A DNA stretch of 64,000 bases from Bacteroidota bacterium (lineage in GTDB: Bacteria; Bacteroidota; Bacteroidia; Chitinophagales; Chitinophagaceae): contig VGFQ01000001.1 in NCBI GenBank assembly GCA_016868815.1, positions 1 through 64,000 on the forward strand, in the 5' to 3' direction. Both the position numbers and the translations under genes were made by a program. Shown here piece by piece: positions 1 to 9,272 of this stretch; the first letter of the stretch is position 1, and each line of letters opens with the position of its first letter. Under the pieces are notes generated by a model. That model saw only the letters and a program-made list of their open reading frames with translations. It did not search any database and was not told the origin of the DNA.

Positions 1-1089
1 CTGGCGACAGAGCTGGGCAAGGCATTGGCAGACAAAGGCCATCATATTCACTTCATCACCTACCGCCAGCCAGTCCGGCTGACCGGCTTCAGCGCCAACA
101 TCTTCTACCACGAAGTGCATGTGCCCACCTATCCCCTCTTCGACTACCCTCCCTATGAGTCCGCCCTGGCAAGCACCATGGTAGACGTCATCCGCAACAA
201 CCAGCTCGACCTGCTGCATGTACACTATGCCATCCCACATGCAGCGGCAGCTTACATGGCCAAATGCATCACCCGGCAAGAAGGCATCCGCATCCCGGTC
301 ATCACCACTTTACACGGGACAGACATCACCCTGGTCGGAAGAGATAAGACTTATACCCCCGTCGTCACTTTCTCCATCAATGAAAGCGACTCCATCACCG
401 CCGTCTCAGAAAACCTGCGCCAGGAGACCCTTGCCAACTTCCGGGTTGAAAAGCCCATAGACGTCATCCACAATTTTGTAGACGTCCGCCGGTTTGCCAA
501 AAAAGCGATCGACGCCTTCCGAAAGGTCATCGCCCCGGAGGAAGAGCGCATCGTCCTGCACGCCTCTAACTTCCGGAAAGTCAAACGCATCGAGGATGTG
601 GTGCGCATCTTCGCCGGCATCCGCCAACAGATCCCTGCCAAACTGCTGCTGGTCGGCGATGGCCCGGAACGGCCAATGGCAGAAGAGCTGGTCCGGCAAC
701 TAGGCCTCTGCGATGATGTCCGCATGCTCGGTAAACAGCAGGATATAGAAGACATTTTCATCATCTCCGACCTGTTCCTGCTGCCCTCCGAACACGAGAG
801 CTTCGGGCTAGCAGCCTTGGAAGCCATGGCCGCGGGCGTGCCGGTCGTAGCGACCGACGCTGGTGGTATCAAGGAAGTCGTCATCCCCGGCGTCAATGGC
901 GAGCTCGGCAGCGTTGGAGACGTCCAAGGTATGGCTGCCAAGGCCGTCGCCATCCTGCAAGACCCGGCAGTGCTAGAGAAATACAGGAGTGGTGCCAAGG
1001 CTCAAGCCCAACACTTTGACATCAGTCTTATCGTACCTAAATATGAGGAAGTTTACGAGCGCTGCCTGCGGGCATCGCAAACAGCATGA
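1..1089 (+). CDS. bshA: N-acetyl-alpha-D-glucosaminyl L-malate synthase (5' end outside window)
   Basis: This GT4-type glycosyltransferase joins GlcNAc from UDP-GlcNAc to L-malate, the first step of bacillithiol synthesis in the cytoplasm. The frame is open from base 1 (LATELGKALADKGHHIHFIT), which matches the region just after the GGSGVVATELG glycine-rich start of BshA, so roughly 15-20 N-terminal residues are missing and the in-frame TTG at 25 is not the real start. The C-terminal Rossmann half carries the GT4 E-x7-E element in HESFGLAALEAMAAG, followed by GVPVVATDAGG, which contacts the sugar nucleotide. The stop is at 1087-1089. It converges with the M23 peptidase gene 34 bases downstream. 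The family assignment is firm; the function is by family. Confidence 0.92.
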   Translation: MATELGKALADKGHHIHFITYRQPVRLTGFSANIFYHEVHVPTYPLFDYPPYESALASTMVDVIRNNQLDLLHVHYAIPHAAAAYMAKCITRQEGIRIPVITTLHGTDITLVGRDKTYTPVVTFSINESDSITAVSENLRQETLANFRVEKPIDVIHNFVDVRRFAKKAIDAFRKVIAPEEERIVLHASNFRKVKRIEDVVRIFAGIRQQIPAKLLLVGDGPERPMAEELVRQLGLCDDVRMLGKQQDIEDIFIISDLFLLPSEHESFGLAALEAMAAGVPVVATDAGGIKEVVIPGVNGELGSVGDVQGMAAKAVAILQDPAVLEKYRSGAKAQAQHFDISLIVPKYEEVYERCLRASQTA

Positions 1090-1123
1090 TGAGGCATTGC
1101 TCTGGTCGAGCGCCATGTCATGA

Positions 1124-2479
1124 TCACCGTGGCTTCAGCCAGTTCATGGGATCCACAAAGTCTTTCTCCACATTCACGACAAAAATGATCTCCCCGTCAC
1201 CATAGTCGTTGGTACCGGCCTTACCGATCGTCTGTCCCATAGACACGCGATTGCCTTTGGCGACACTGACGACCGAAAGGTTGTAGTAAGTCGTGAAGTA
1301 CTTGCCATGCTGGATAGTCGCCGTGGCGCTGCCATCTACATCAAAGACTGAGGTGACAACCCCTTCAAAGACCGCCTTCACAGCCTGCCCCTCCCGTGTC
1401 TGTATGGTGATGCCGATATTCTCTTCATAAAGGCTGGTGCCTTCGATTTTCTTACGCCCGAAACCAGAAGTGACGATGCCCAGGTCGACGGGCCATGGGA
1501 TGTTTCGACGGTTGTTTTCAAAGCCTACGGATACGCGGGTGACTTCCGGGCTATTCTCCAACTCTGTGGCCTTACGCACGAGTGATGCAGATGGCAGTGG
1601 CTCATTGCGGACAGTCGTCAGCGGTGGGGCCGGCTTTCCGGCAGCCACTCCTTCGGACCTGGACGCATTGGTCTTGGCAGCAAGGGCAGCCTCCTCCCGA
1701 AGACGGCGCTCCTCCGCCTCCCGCTGCAGGCGGTTTCGCTCGATTTCTTTTTGGACAAGTACGCGGATAGACCTGGAGAGATCTGTCAACGTCCTCCGCT
1801 TGGCTGTGAGCTCTTTGGAAAGATCCTTCTCCCGGACTTTAATCGCATTGACCACGCGGGCTTTCTCCTTCTTCTCCTCTTCGAGCAGCTCTTTTTGCTG
1901 GGTCTGCTTGATCAACGCATGATTCTTCATTTGTTTGTTTAGGGAGAGCTTGTCGATGGTCGACTGCAGTTCTTCGCTGGTACGAATGATGCTGCGCACC
2001 TGGTCTTGACGCGACCGTCGATAGGTTTTCAGATACGCGGCTCGCTTCACCGCATCGTTAAAGCTGGCCGCAGTGAAGATAAAGTTCAGCATGTCGTAGC
2101 TGCTGCGGTTCTTAAAGGAGTATTCAAGGGTACGGGCATACTGGTCGCGCAACGTGTCGAGGTGCCGCCTGAGGCGATAGATTTCTCGGTTGTTAAGAAA
2201 GATCGTCTCGTCAATGAGCCGCAATTCATCGTTGAGGTTTTCAATCATGGCAAACCGACTGCGCAGCCGCGACTGCACGAGGTTGAACTCAGCAAGAGAC
2301 GTCTTCTTATTGCGCGACAGCTCCTTTTGTTGTACCTGCAGCTGCGCGATCTCAGATTCTATCTGGCGGCGCCGGCGTTCCAGCTCATCCTTCTGCTGCG
2401 TCTGGGCATAGGAAAGGCAAGACAACAGCAAAAGGCCTAAGATCAGACCATGACGGAGGAGACCACTCATTCGCAACAT
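1124..2479 (-). CDS. EnvC-like coiled-coil M23 family peptidase / murein hydrolase activator
   Basis: A signal peptide (hydrophobic run ending LSCLSYAQ) is followed by a long charged coiled coil (about residues 30-250) rich in E, K, R and Q, a proline/alanine linker, and a C-terminal LytM/M23-like domain that starts near PWPVDLGIVTSGFG. This is the EnvC/NlpD layout: a periplasmic protein that activates or performs peptidoglycan cleavage at division. The classical zinc ligands are not all evident: HxH is replaced near GKYFTTYYNLS, so it is more likely an activator than an enzyme. I start it at the ATG giving MLRMSGLL; an upstream ATG at 2527 adds 16 residues that do not look like part of a signal peptide. 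It is the last gene of the porU-to-M23 minus-strand cluster. Confidence 0.85.
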   Translation of the reverse strand: MLRMSGLLRHGLILGLLLLSCLSYAQTQQKDELERRRRQIESEIAQLQVQQKELSRNKKTSLAEFNLVQSRLRSRFAMIENLNDELRLIDETIFLNNREIYRLRRHLDTLRDQYARTLEYSFKNRSSYDMLNFIFTAASFNDAVKRAAYLKTYRRSRQDQVRSIIRTSEELQSTIDKLSLNKQMKNHALIKQTQQKELLEEEKKEKARVVNAIKVREKDLSKELTAKRRTLTDLSRSIRVLVQKEIERNRLQREAEERRLREEAALAAKTNASRSEGVAAGKPAPPLTTVRNEPLPSASLVRKATELENSPEVTRVSVGFENNRRNIPWPVDLGIVTSGFGRKKIEGTSLYEENIGITIQTREGQAVKAVFEGVVTSVFDVDGSATATIQHGKYFTTYYNLSVVSVAKGNRVSMGQTIGKAGTNDYGDGEIIFVVNVEKDFVDPMNWLKPR

Positions 2480-2552
2480 CTTGCGGGAATGGATCGAGAA
2501 TTGTGCCAAGGTGGAGGAAATAATCATACTGCGGGATGGACGACCGTTAAAA

Positions 2553-3383
2553 TTATTTCAATTTATAGTTGCGGGGGACAGAGAAGGGGAAGCCGATAGG
2601 GAGGTCGAAGTCGATCTGCCGGAAGTCGAGCGAAATATCAACTTTCTGCTTATCGGACAGGGTGATGCGGCGCAGGTTGGGGAAGTTACGTCCCGACTTG
2701 ACCACGAACTGGTCAAAGGAAAGGATGGCGGTGCGGTGGCGCTGCGGGTCTATCTCATCGAGGCGGGTCGTCCGCAGCACCGGGCCAGTAGCATCATAGC
2801 TGAGGTAATGGCGGAAGCCACCGTGTTCGTACGCCAGGAGAATGGAAGCGTCTTGATGGCGCAGTGCAGCAGGCGAGGTGGCCGGTCCGATGGGGTTTCC
2901 AACGATTAGCTCCTGCAGGGCGTTGAAGTCGAAGGGCAGCTGTGTAATCTCTTGCAATTCGGAGCCCGCCGCGTACTTGACCGTCTTCTCTAGCTTATCC
3001 ATGATGCGTACGCTGTCGGGCGTAATGAGCACCCGGAAGGCTTCGACCCCCAAGGAAGCGACGATGGAGGCCCAGATGGCGCTGTCGCGGCGAATGCGTA
3101 TGAACGCATTAAACTCCAGGGCCTTGTCGCGCGAGTCAAGGTAATCGACTTTCACCTTGGCGGAGAAGGTCTGATACTGAATGCGGCTAGCCTGTATGCT
3201 GAGGATGGAGGCGGCAGCCTTGCGGATGGAGTCAGCCCTGGCCTGTAGAATCTTTGAAGAGTCTACCACCAGTTGCTTGGATGCCTCGGTGTCGATGACC
3301 GGGACGGCCTGGGCGACTTTCCGAGCGGTTTGGCAACCGGCTATGGCAGCGAAAAGAGAGGCGATGGGCAGGAGCCGTCTCAT
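2553..3383 (-). CDS. DUF4292 domain-containing lipoprotein
   Basis: The protein has a lipoprotein signal (MRRLLPIASLFAAIAGC) followed by a helical segment and then a beta-rich domain typical of DUF4292, a Bacteroidota family of outer-membrane-linked lipoproteins distantly like LolA/LolB-type folds. The recognisable stretch is FSAKVKVDYLDSRDKALEFNAFIRIRRD and the C-terminal SLDFRQIDFDLPIGFPFSVP. I chose the ATG at 3383 because it places the lipobox correctly; the longer frame to 3452 runs into dut. It starts 16 bases after the dut stop, so the two are probably co-transcribed. The exact role is unknown. Confidence 0.82.
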   Translation of the reverse strand: MRRLLPIASLFAAIAGCQTARKVAQAVPVIDTEASKQLVVDSSKILQARADSIRKAAASILSIQASRIQYQTFSAKVKVDYLDSRDKALEFNAFIRIRRDSAIWASIVASLGVEAFRVLITPDSVRIMDKLEKTVKYAAGSELQEITQLPFDFNALQELIVGNPIGPATSPAALRHQDASILLAYEHGGFRHYLSYDATGPVLRTTRLDEIDPQRHRTAILSFDQFVVKSGRNFPNLRRITLSDKQKVDISLDFRQIDFDLPIGFPFSVPRNYKLK

Positions 3384-3399
3384 GGGAGGATGTTTGTCG

Positions 3400-3843
3400 T
3401 CATTGAAGGCCTGTATGTCCGAAGCCGCCCTCTCCTCGCTCTGTTTTGTCAAGGGCCGCCGACTCGGCCCACATGGCCCGCTCTACGCGTTGCAGCACCA
3501 GCTGCGCGATGCGGTCGCCATGACGGATTGTTTGAGGATCTTCGGAGAGGTTGACGAGTATCACTTTGACTTCTCCTCGGTAGTCGGCGTCGATGGTGCC
3601 GGGCGTGTTCAGGCAGGTGATGCCATGGTTCAGAGCCATGCCAGACCGCGGGCGCACCTGCACTTCAAAGCCCCGGGGTATGGCCAGCCAAAGGCCGGTA
3701 GGCACGGCTGCCCGCTGCAGGGGCCGCAGGACGAGCGCCTCTTCGAGGCAGGCGCGGACGTCCATACCGGATGCCCCGTCGGTGGCATAGGCCGGCAATG
3801 GGTTTCCAGAGCGGTTGATGATTTGGATCGGAACAGGCTGCAT
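3400..3843 (-). CDS. dut: dUTP diphosphatase
   Basis: This homotrimeric dUTPase hydrolyses dUTP to dUMP and pyrophosphate, keeping uracil out of DNA and feeding dTMP synthesis. All five family motifs are visible in order: [10 protein letters not shown] (I), PRSGMA (II), [10 protein letters not shown] with the catalytic Asp (III), GDRIAQLV (IV) and the C-terminal arginine/glycine-rich [11 protein letters not shown] (V). The length (147 residues) is normal. It lies 38 bases after ispF and 16 bases before the DUF4292 gene on the same strand. Confidence 0.96.
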   Translation of the reverse strand: MQPVPIQIINRSGNPLPAYATDGASGMDVRACLEEALVLRPLQRAAVPTGLWLAIPRGFEVQVRPRSGMALNHGITCLNTPGTIDADYRGEVKVILVNLSEDPQTIRHGDRIAQLVLQRVERAMWAESAALDKTERGEGGFGHTGLQ

Positions 3844-3881
3844 GTCGTCGAAGGTTTCGGTCTATCCGATAGCTGTCTTTC

Positions 3882-4367
3882 CTAGGTCTTCCGCTCCAGC
3901 AGCACGGTGGCATAGGCCACCAAGCCTTCTTGACGCCCTACGAAGCCCATCTTTTCTGTGGTCGTTGCTTTGATAGACACGTCCTCGGCACCTATGCCGA
4001 GGATGCTGGCTATGACGCGACACATATCTGCCACATAGGGCCGTATCCGCGGCGCCTCCAGCGTCAAGGTGCTGTCGATGTTCACTACCTGATATCCCTT
4101 GGCGGTCACCAGCTCCAGGGTGCGCCCCAGCAGCACCTTGCTATCAATGTCTTTATATGCCGCGCTAGTGTCCGGAAAATGCAGGCCGATGTCTCCCAGG
4201 GCCAAGGCCCCCAGCATAGCATCGCAGATGGCATGGAGCAGCACGTCAGCATCACTATGCCCTTTGGCCCCGAACGGACTGTCGATCTTGACACCGCCCA
4301 GCCAGAGGGCGCGGTCCGGCGTCAGTTGGTGGAAATCAATGCCAAAGCCAACACGAAAGGCCATCAT
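3882..4367 (-). CDS. ispF: 2-C-methyl-D-erythritol 2,4-cyclodiphosphate synthase
   Basis: IspF cyclises CDP-methylerythritol 2-phosphate, releasing CMP, in the non-mevalonate isoprenoid pathway. The metal ligands are visible in GIDFHQL (Asp11 and His13 in this frame) and GHSDADVLLH (His45); the C-terminal part has the KATTTEKMGFVGRQEG signature with Thr and Glu contacting the nucleotide. The length (161 residues) is normal. Two adjacent ATGs (4367 and 4364) are possible starts. It sits between porV and dut on the minus strand. Confidence 0.96.
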   Translation of the reverse strand: MMAFRVGFGIDFHQLTPDRALWLGGVKIDSPFGAKGHSDADVLLHAICDAMLGALALGDIGLHFPDTSAAYKDIDSKVLLGRTLELVTAKGYQVVNIDSTLTLEAPRIRPYVADMCRVIASILGIGAEDVSIKATTTEKMGFVGRQEGLVAYATVLLERKT

Positions 4368-4432
4368 ACCATTTTTTCAAAGGTAGGCTTTCCGATGGGA
4401 GGAGCGGCGGCGGAAAAAATGGCTTTAGAATC

Positions 4433-5575
4433 CTATTTGCCGGCGTCGAAGTCGAAGACCAGACTGAAGCGAATGGTATTCGACAAAGGGTTGCGGTTCA
4501 CCCCGGCCCCGGAAGGCAGCAGGTAGGAAAAGTTCAGTCCAAACACATTGTATTTTATACCGGTGCCGATGCTAAAGAATTGACGGTTGCCCTTGGTACG
4601 GTCTTCGTAGAAATATCCCATGCGGAAGGCAAACTGATCATTATAGGTATACTCCATGCCGGCGGAAAAAGAAAACTCCCTGAGCTCTTCAGCAAAGCCA
4701 CCTGGCGCGTCGGCAAAGGAGCTGAACCAACTGCCGACGACGCCCTTGCTGCGATAAGCAACTATGCCGGCGGAATCGCTGAGCGATGGGGGTGTCGGCA
4801 CCATCATCTTGTGGATGTCTAATCCTAATGAAATCCGGTTCACCTCATTGGATACTCTGGAATAGACCCCCCCCAGCGAGAGATTCGCAGGGATGAAGTC
4901 TCGTGCCGAGGCATCGTTGGTGTAGCCGATCTTAGAGCCCATGTTGGTCATAGCCGCCCCCAGGCTGAGGCTGCTGCTTTCTGGAAGGCCTTTGTTATAG
5001 TAGAGGCCGACATCCCCAGCAACGGCGCTTCCGGGCTTGTATGAGACCCCATTGACAGAAGCATTTCCGGCGAGGTTGGAAAAGATATAGCGCATCGCCA
5101 CCCCCAAGCTCAGCACATCCGAGAGTTTGCGGGAATATCCTGCATCGAGGCCGAATTCCCGGGGTCTGACCATTTGCAAGTCCTGCCCCAGGTTATCGGT
5201 GAACTGAATATTCCCCAGGCTGAAGTATCGAAGGGATCCGGAGATTGCCTGTTCCGCGTCCACTTTCACATATCCGGCGGCGGTGGTGAGGTATACGTCT
5301 GTCAGACCCAGGTCTTTAAGCCAGGGCGTATAGGTGAGGGCAAACCCGCTCTTCTGGGGGGAGAAGGCGTACTTCGCAACATTGTAAAACTGGGCATTCG
5401 CGTCGGGCAGGGTCGCTACGCCCAGGTCGCCCATGCCGCCTGCCCTGGCGTCGGGGGAGATGCGTAAGAAAGGGACGGCCGATGTCACCACGTTCAAAGT
5501 GTCGGTTTGTGCAAACAGGAAAGGGGAAGTAAATAGCAGTCCACCCGAAAGGAACCCCCGGAAGGTTCTTCTCAT
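4433..5575 (-). CDS. porV: Type IX secretion system outer membrane protein PorV (LptO)
   Basis: PorV is a FadL-like beta-barrel that shuttles type IX cargo from the translocon to the attachment complex with PorU. There is a signal peptide ending LFAQ and the conserved start of the mature protein, VPFLRISPDARAGGMGDLGVA, shared across PorV proteins, then alternating amphipathic strands up to the C-terminal phenylalanine-rich strand FSLVFDFDAGK. The length of 380 residues is normal. It follows porU by 92 bases on the same strand, the arrangement seen in Flavobacterium and Porphyromonas relatives. It must act together with PorU on cargo such as the proteins at 15489 and 51389. Confidence 0.93.
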   Translation of the reverse strand: MRRTFRGFLSGGLLFTSPFLFAQTDTLNVVTSAVPFLRISPDARAGGMGDLGVATLPDANAQFYNVAKYAFSPQKSGFALTYTPWLKDLGLTDVYLTTAAGYVKVDAEQAISGSLRYFSLGNIQFTDNLGQDLQMVRPREFGLDAGYSRKLSDVLSLGVAMRYIFSNLAGNASVNGVSYKPGSAVAGDVGLYYNKGLPESSSLSLGAAMTNMGSKIGYTNDASARDFIPANLSLGGVYSRVSNEVNRISLGLDIHKMMVPTPPSLSDSAGIVAYRSKGVVGSWFSSFADAPGGFAEELREFSFSAGMEYTYNDQFAFRMGYFYEDRTKGNRQFFSIGTGIKYNVFGLNFSYLLPSGAGVNRNPLSNTIRFSLVFDFDAGK

Positions 5576-5667
5576 AACAAGGCTTTTGAATTTGGCAGTA
5601 TAAGGTTGGGTAGAAATCTATGCCATCGGGTTGATTTAATATGAAGCTACACCATTTTGCAGACAAT

Positions 5668-8600
5668 TTACAGTATGACAATTTTTTCGAGTTTCTCAGC
5701 CTGCTTTCCATCGCTGGTGCGAACCCGCAGTCGATAGAGATATACGCCTCGCCCAAGGGGAGCACCCTGGTCGTCGCGGCCATCCCATTCCAGGTCATCG
5801 GAGCGGACCCCGCTGGTCAGGATGCGCTGTGAGAGCATACGCACCACCTTGCCTGTCACGGTCATGACCTGTACGGTCACGAGCAGTTCTTCGCCGGGCC
5901 GGTTGTGTTCGAACCAAAATCGGGTCCGGGTGGTGAAGGGGTTGGGGTGGTTTAAGACGCGGTCGATGAGCAGTGTCTGCCGTTTGACGACGCGGCATTC
6001 GAGGGTGTATTCACTGCTGTTGTTGAATACATCCCAGGCACGGATGCGGATGCGGTGGGGTCCTTCTTCGAGGCGGGGCAGCTGGAAGCGGACACTGCCT
6101 TTACGATCGCTATCGGTGTCGGCGGTGAAATAGTCGTTCAGCACCAGGGTCTCTTTGGTATTCTCGTCGATGACAGCGGTGACATCGTGCCCGATGCCAG
6201 TGCCGGCGGCGTTGATGCCGGTGCTGTCGGAGAGTTGGAGGATGAGCAGGGGGTTCTCGTCGGTGAGGCCACCGTTGACGAAGCGCTCATCGTTTAGCCA
6301 GGCCCGGATGACGGGGCCGGCACCATCGTCACGCAGGCTGTTGCCGATGCCGCCTATGAAGATGGCATCGGAGGCCCCTGCCCCTTCCATCATTCCGTTT
6401 TCCGCGTAGAGGCTGATGCGGCCGCGGCCTGTGCTGAAGTTGATGTCTCTGGGCATGACGAAGCTGAAGGTATAGCGGCCGTTGGCCACGCGGGCCTTGC
6501 CTTGGAAGACGGGGTTCTCACGGAGGCGGAAGCTGACAGGGCGGCTGCCGGGATCGTTGACGAGGGTGGGGATGGTTTGTTCTTTGTCGTACATCGAGAG
6601 GTAGGCCAGCCCCTGGAAAGATGTCTGCACTCTTCCGGCAGCGTCGACCACCTCGCCCGTGAGGCTGTGGCGCTCGAGCGCGCGCAGCGTATCGCGAAAC
6701 TGGTCGATGGGTTGGCCGTTGACGGTATTCACGCGCAGCGAGAGGGTGGGATAGCCCAAGGTGAGGGCGGGGTCTCCCAGGAGGGTGAACTTTCGGTTGT
6801 TGATGATGTCACCAGAAGTCTGGGTCGTTAGATTCTTTGCTCTGCGCACAGCCTCTCCCAGCGAGGGGTAGCGACCGCCGGCGCCTGGCTGCAGGGCCTT
6901 CTGCAGGTAGTTGTAGTTCATCACCCGGTTGCTGTAGGCAAAAACCAGTCTGGTGGTGGTCATCAGGGCGATGCCGCCGGAGGGCCTGGCCAGCAGGATT
7001 TTCTCTCCGATAGAGGCTTCGATGGGATTGTCATAGGGCGCGAAGTCGCAGGTGGCCGTGATGAACAGCGGCAGGCGGTCTTCGTTGCGCCAGACCCGCA
7101 CCATCTCATCGTCCAGGATCGCCTCTTCCGCCAGCCGCTGGCTGCCGCCATGACCGCTGTAGTTCCAGATCAGGGTGCCGGAGAAAACGCGGCTGTCGAT
7201 GGCGGCTCGGACAGCCGGGTAGCGGCTACCGCCGGCCCCACTCTCCTGCCGGAAAGCATCGAGGTAGATTTTCCCGATGTTGAGCAAGGGTGCAGTCTGT
7301 CCGACCATATTGGCGTGAAATTCCGCATCGTCGAGGTGGATATTCTGGTCCTCATCATCGGCCACGAAGGTGATGCGATTGCGCCAGGGCCCAAGGGAGG
7401 CAGGCTCATGGTATCGGAGGATCTTGTCGACCATCGTCTTGGCTTCTGCGGCCGTAGCAGCCGGGATGCGCCCGATGCCCAGGTCTAGGCTGCCTGGGAA
7501 GACAAGGGCATTGATATCCTCCCCGGTCTCCAGCAGTCCGTAGAAATCATCGGAGGTGTAGGTCGAGAGGGGGTCGAGGGAGGACTGCGACTGCCAGGCA
7601 GGGACGGTGGCCAAAGGCTCTCCCCCCAGGCGGTTGCGGTAGTCGTAGGTGGCGTCGCCGAACAGGAGCAGATAGCGGGGCTGCCGGGACGTGTCGCCGC
7701 CAGCGCGATCGTAGCACATCCGTACATAGTCTCGGACTGCGGTGGGGTCAGGGATGCCGCTTGAGAATTCGTGATAGACCTGGCGAATGTCTGTCACCAG
7801 GGAGCTAATGCCGTCACGCCGCTGGTGGTAGTCGGCCAGTCGCCGCGCTTGTTCCAATAAAGGTGTACTGGCGATGATGATCATCTGTGCCGGCTGTGGG
7901 CGGTGCAGATTCTGGTTGGCCAGGCGACCCACCACCCTGGGCAGCGGAAAGCTGCTGCCAGAGAAGGCGAGATACTCCCGAAGGCGGGACGCATCCTGTC
8001 GGAAGCGGACTTCGGTGCCATTGACAGCCAAGGCCATGGAGACGGGCTGCAAGGGGTCTGTCACATCCCATACGCGGGTGCCTGGCGCCGCATTCCGGAT
8101 CAGATATTCCCCTACTGAGCCCGTGGACACGGCCTGCCAGCTGCGGAAGGCAAGGGATGAGAGGCCCGTGAGGTCCAAGGAGCGGGTCCATAATACCTGG
8201 ACTCGCTCCAACCAGCCTTGGCTGTTGACACTGCCCGGACTGAAGCTAAGGCTCAGCCGCAGCGGCTGCAGAGGAGCGGGCAGGCTGGCCGATGCCAAAG
8301 CAGGAGTGGCCACCGGCTCATAAAGCAGGCCTGCCAGGGCTGGGGGTGCCAGTCTATGCACAAGGGCGCCATTCAGCCGCAGTTCAAAGGCGGCAGGCGT
8401 GCCATTGCTGCGGGCGATGACATCGGTACGGACCGTCACCTGGGAGTTGGCTACCGCAAGGGCTGAGGGCAGTGTATACTCGCGGGATAACAAACGCCCC
8501 GGGCCGGTGCCAAACTCATCCCCATACCAGCCCTTGCCGCTCGTCAAGAAGTTCAGGCTATCGGGCTCGCGGACGTATCGCTCCGTAAAACGATCGGTGC

Positions 8601-9099
8601 TGAAGGTGGCGGGTCCGGGAACTGACTGAACGCCAACTCTCCTACCCCCCGGGGCGATGTTCAGATAGTAGAAAGATTCGCCGGAATAGAGGTTTCGGAT
8701 AAAAGAAAACGACTGCTGGCTGGAATCACCGACCCATCGGTCTGGCCCTTCTGCGTAGAAAAGGATGTAATCAGGGCCGCTGAAGCTTCCATCCCCTCCA
8801 TCCTCTACGAAGATGGCATTCTCCTGCAGGTCGTCGGTCCGGGTGGACAGGTTGGCCTCCGGCAGCATGCCCCCGCCGTTGCCATAGAGCCGGATGGAGG
8901 CAGAAGGAATCGGCAGAGATATACCCAGCCGGGAAAAGATGCTGGCATCCAGCCGGTAGATGCCTGCAGTGGCGACCGCCAGCTGATACCAGTCGCCCGT
9001 CGCCAACACCGACTGGGAAGCATATACCCTCTGGCCACGGGCGCCCGTGGCCAGCAGGACGCAGGCAAGGAAGGCCCCAAAACCCTTGATGCCCAACAT
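5668..9099 (-). CDS. porU: Type IX secretion system C25-family sortase PorU
   Basis: PorU is the gingipain-like surface transpeptidase that removes the C-terminal sorting domain from type IX cargo and attaches the cargo to lipopolysaccharide. The protein has a signal peptide (MLGIKGFGAFLACVLLATG), an N-terminal beta-rich region, and a C25 domain with the catalytic His in NYSGHGGS (about residue 650) and catalytic Cys in TATCDFAPYDNP (about residue 684). The C-terminus itself resembles a sorting domain (NHPNPFTTRTRFWFEHNRPG up to a final KIVIL), as is typical of PorU. I start it at the ATG at 9099 because the signal peptide begins there; the frame is open to 9177. It is divergent from gldJ and upstream of porV. 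Confidence 0.94.
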   Translation of the reverse strand: MLGIKGFGAFLACVLLATGARGQRVYASQSVLATGDWYQLAVATAGIYRLDASIFSRLGISLPIPSASIRLYGNGGGMLPEANLSTRTDDLQENAIFVEDGGDGSFSGPDYILFYAEGPDRWVGDSSQQSFSFIRNLYSGESFYYLNIAPGGRRVGVQSVPGPATFSTDRFTERYVREPDSLNFLTSGKGWYGDEFGTGPGRLLSREYTLPSALAVANSQVTVRTDVIARSNGTPAAFELRLNGALVHRLAPPALAGLLYEPVATPALASASLPAPLQPLRLSLSFSPGSVNSQGWLERVQVLWTRSLDLTGLSSLAFRSWQAVSTGSVGEYLIRNAAPGTRVWDVTDPLQPVSMALAVNGTEVRFRQDASRLREYLAFSGSSFPLPRVVGRLANQNLHRPQPAQMIIIASTPLLEQARRLADYHQRRDGISSLVTDIRQVYHEFSSGIPDPTAVRDYVRMCYDRAGGDTSRQPRYLLLFGDATYDYRNRLGGEPLATVPAWQSQSSLDPLSTYTSDDFYGLLETGEDINALVFPGSLDLGIGRIPAATAAEAKTMVDKILRYHEPASLGPWRNRITFVADDEDQNIHLDDAEFHANMVGQTAPLLNIGKIYLDAFRQESGAGGSRYPAVRAAIDSRVFSGTLIWNYSGHGGSQRLAEEAILDDEMVRVWRNEDRLPLFITATCDFAPYDNPIEASIGEKILLARPSGGIALMTTTRLVFAYSNRVMNYNYLQKALQPGAGGRYPSLGEAVRRAKNLTTQTSGDIINNRKFTLLGDPALTLGYPTLSLRVNTVNGQPIDQFRDTLRALERHSLTGEVVDAAGRVQTSFQGLAYLSMYDKEQTIPTLVNDPGSRPVSFRLRENPVFQGKARVANGRYTFSFVMPRDINFSTGRGRISLYAENGMMEGAGASDAIFIGGIGNSLRDDGAGPVIRAWLNDERFVNGGLTDENPLLILQLSDSTGINAAGTGIGHDVTAVIDENTKETLVLNDYFTADTDSDRKGSVRFQLPRLEEGPHRIRIRAWDVFNNSSEYTLECRVVKRQTLLIDRVLNHPNPFTTRTRFWFEHNRPGEELLVTVQVMTVTGKVVRMLSQRILTSGVRSDDLEWDGRDDQGAPLGRGVYLYRLRVRTSDGKQAEKLEKIVIL

Positions 9100-9272
9100 G
9101 CCCCATAAAATTAACGATTCCCGCAGACAATAGAGCCCAGGAAGTGGTGCGCTGCAGGGACTAAATGGGCTGCCCACCCCTATAATATTGGTGAATTGAC
9201 TGTTTTGGTATAATAATTGATACTATATATCGTTACATTACTGTAAAAAAGAGCATTATGCAGATCGTGCGT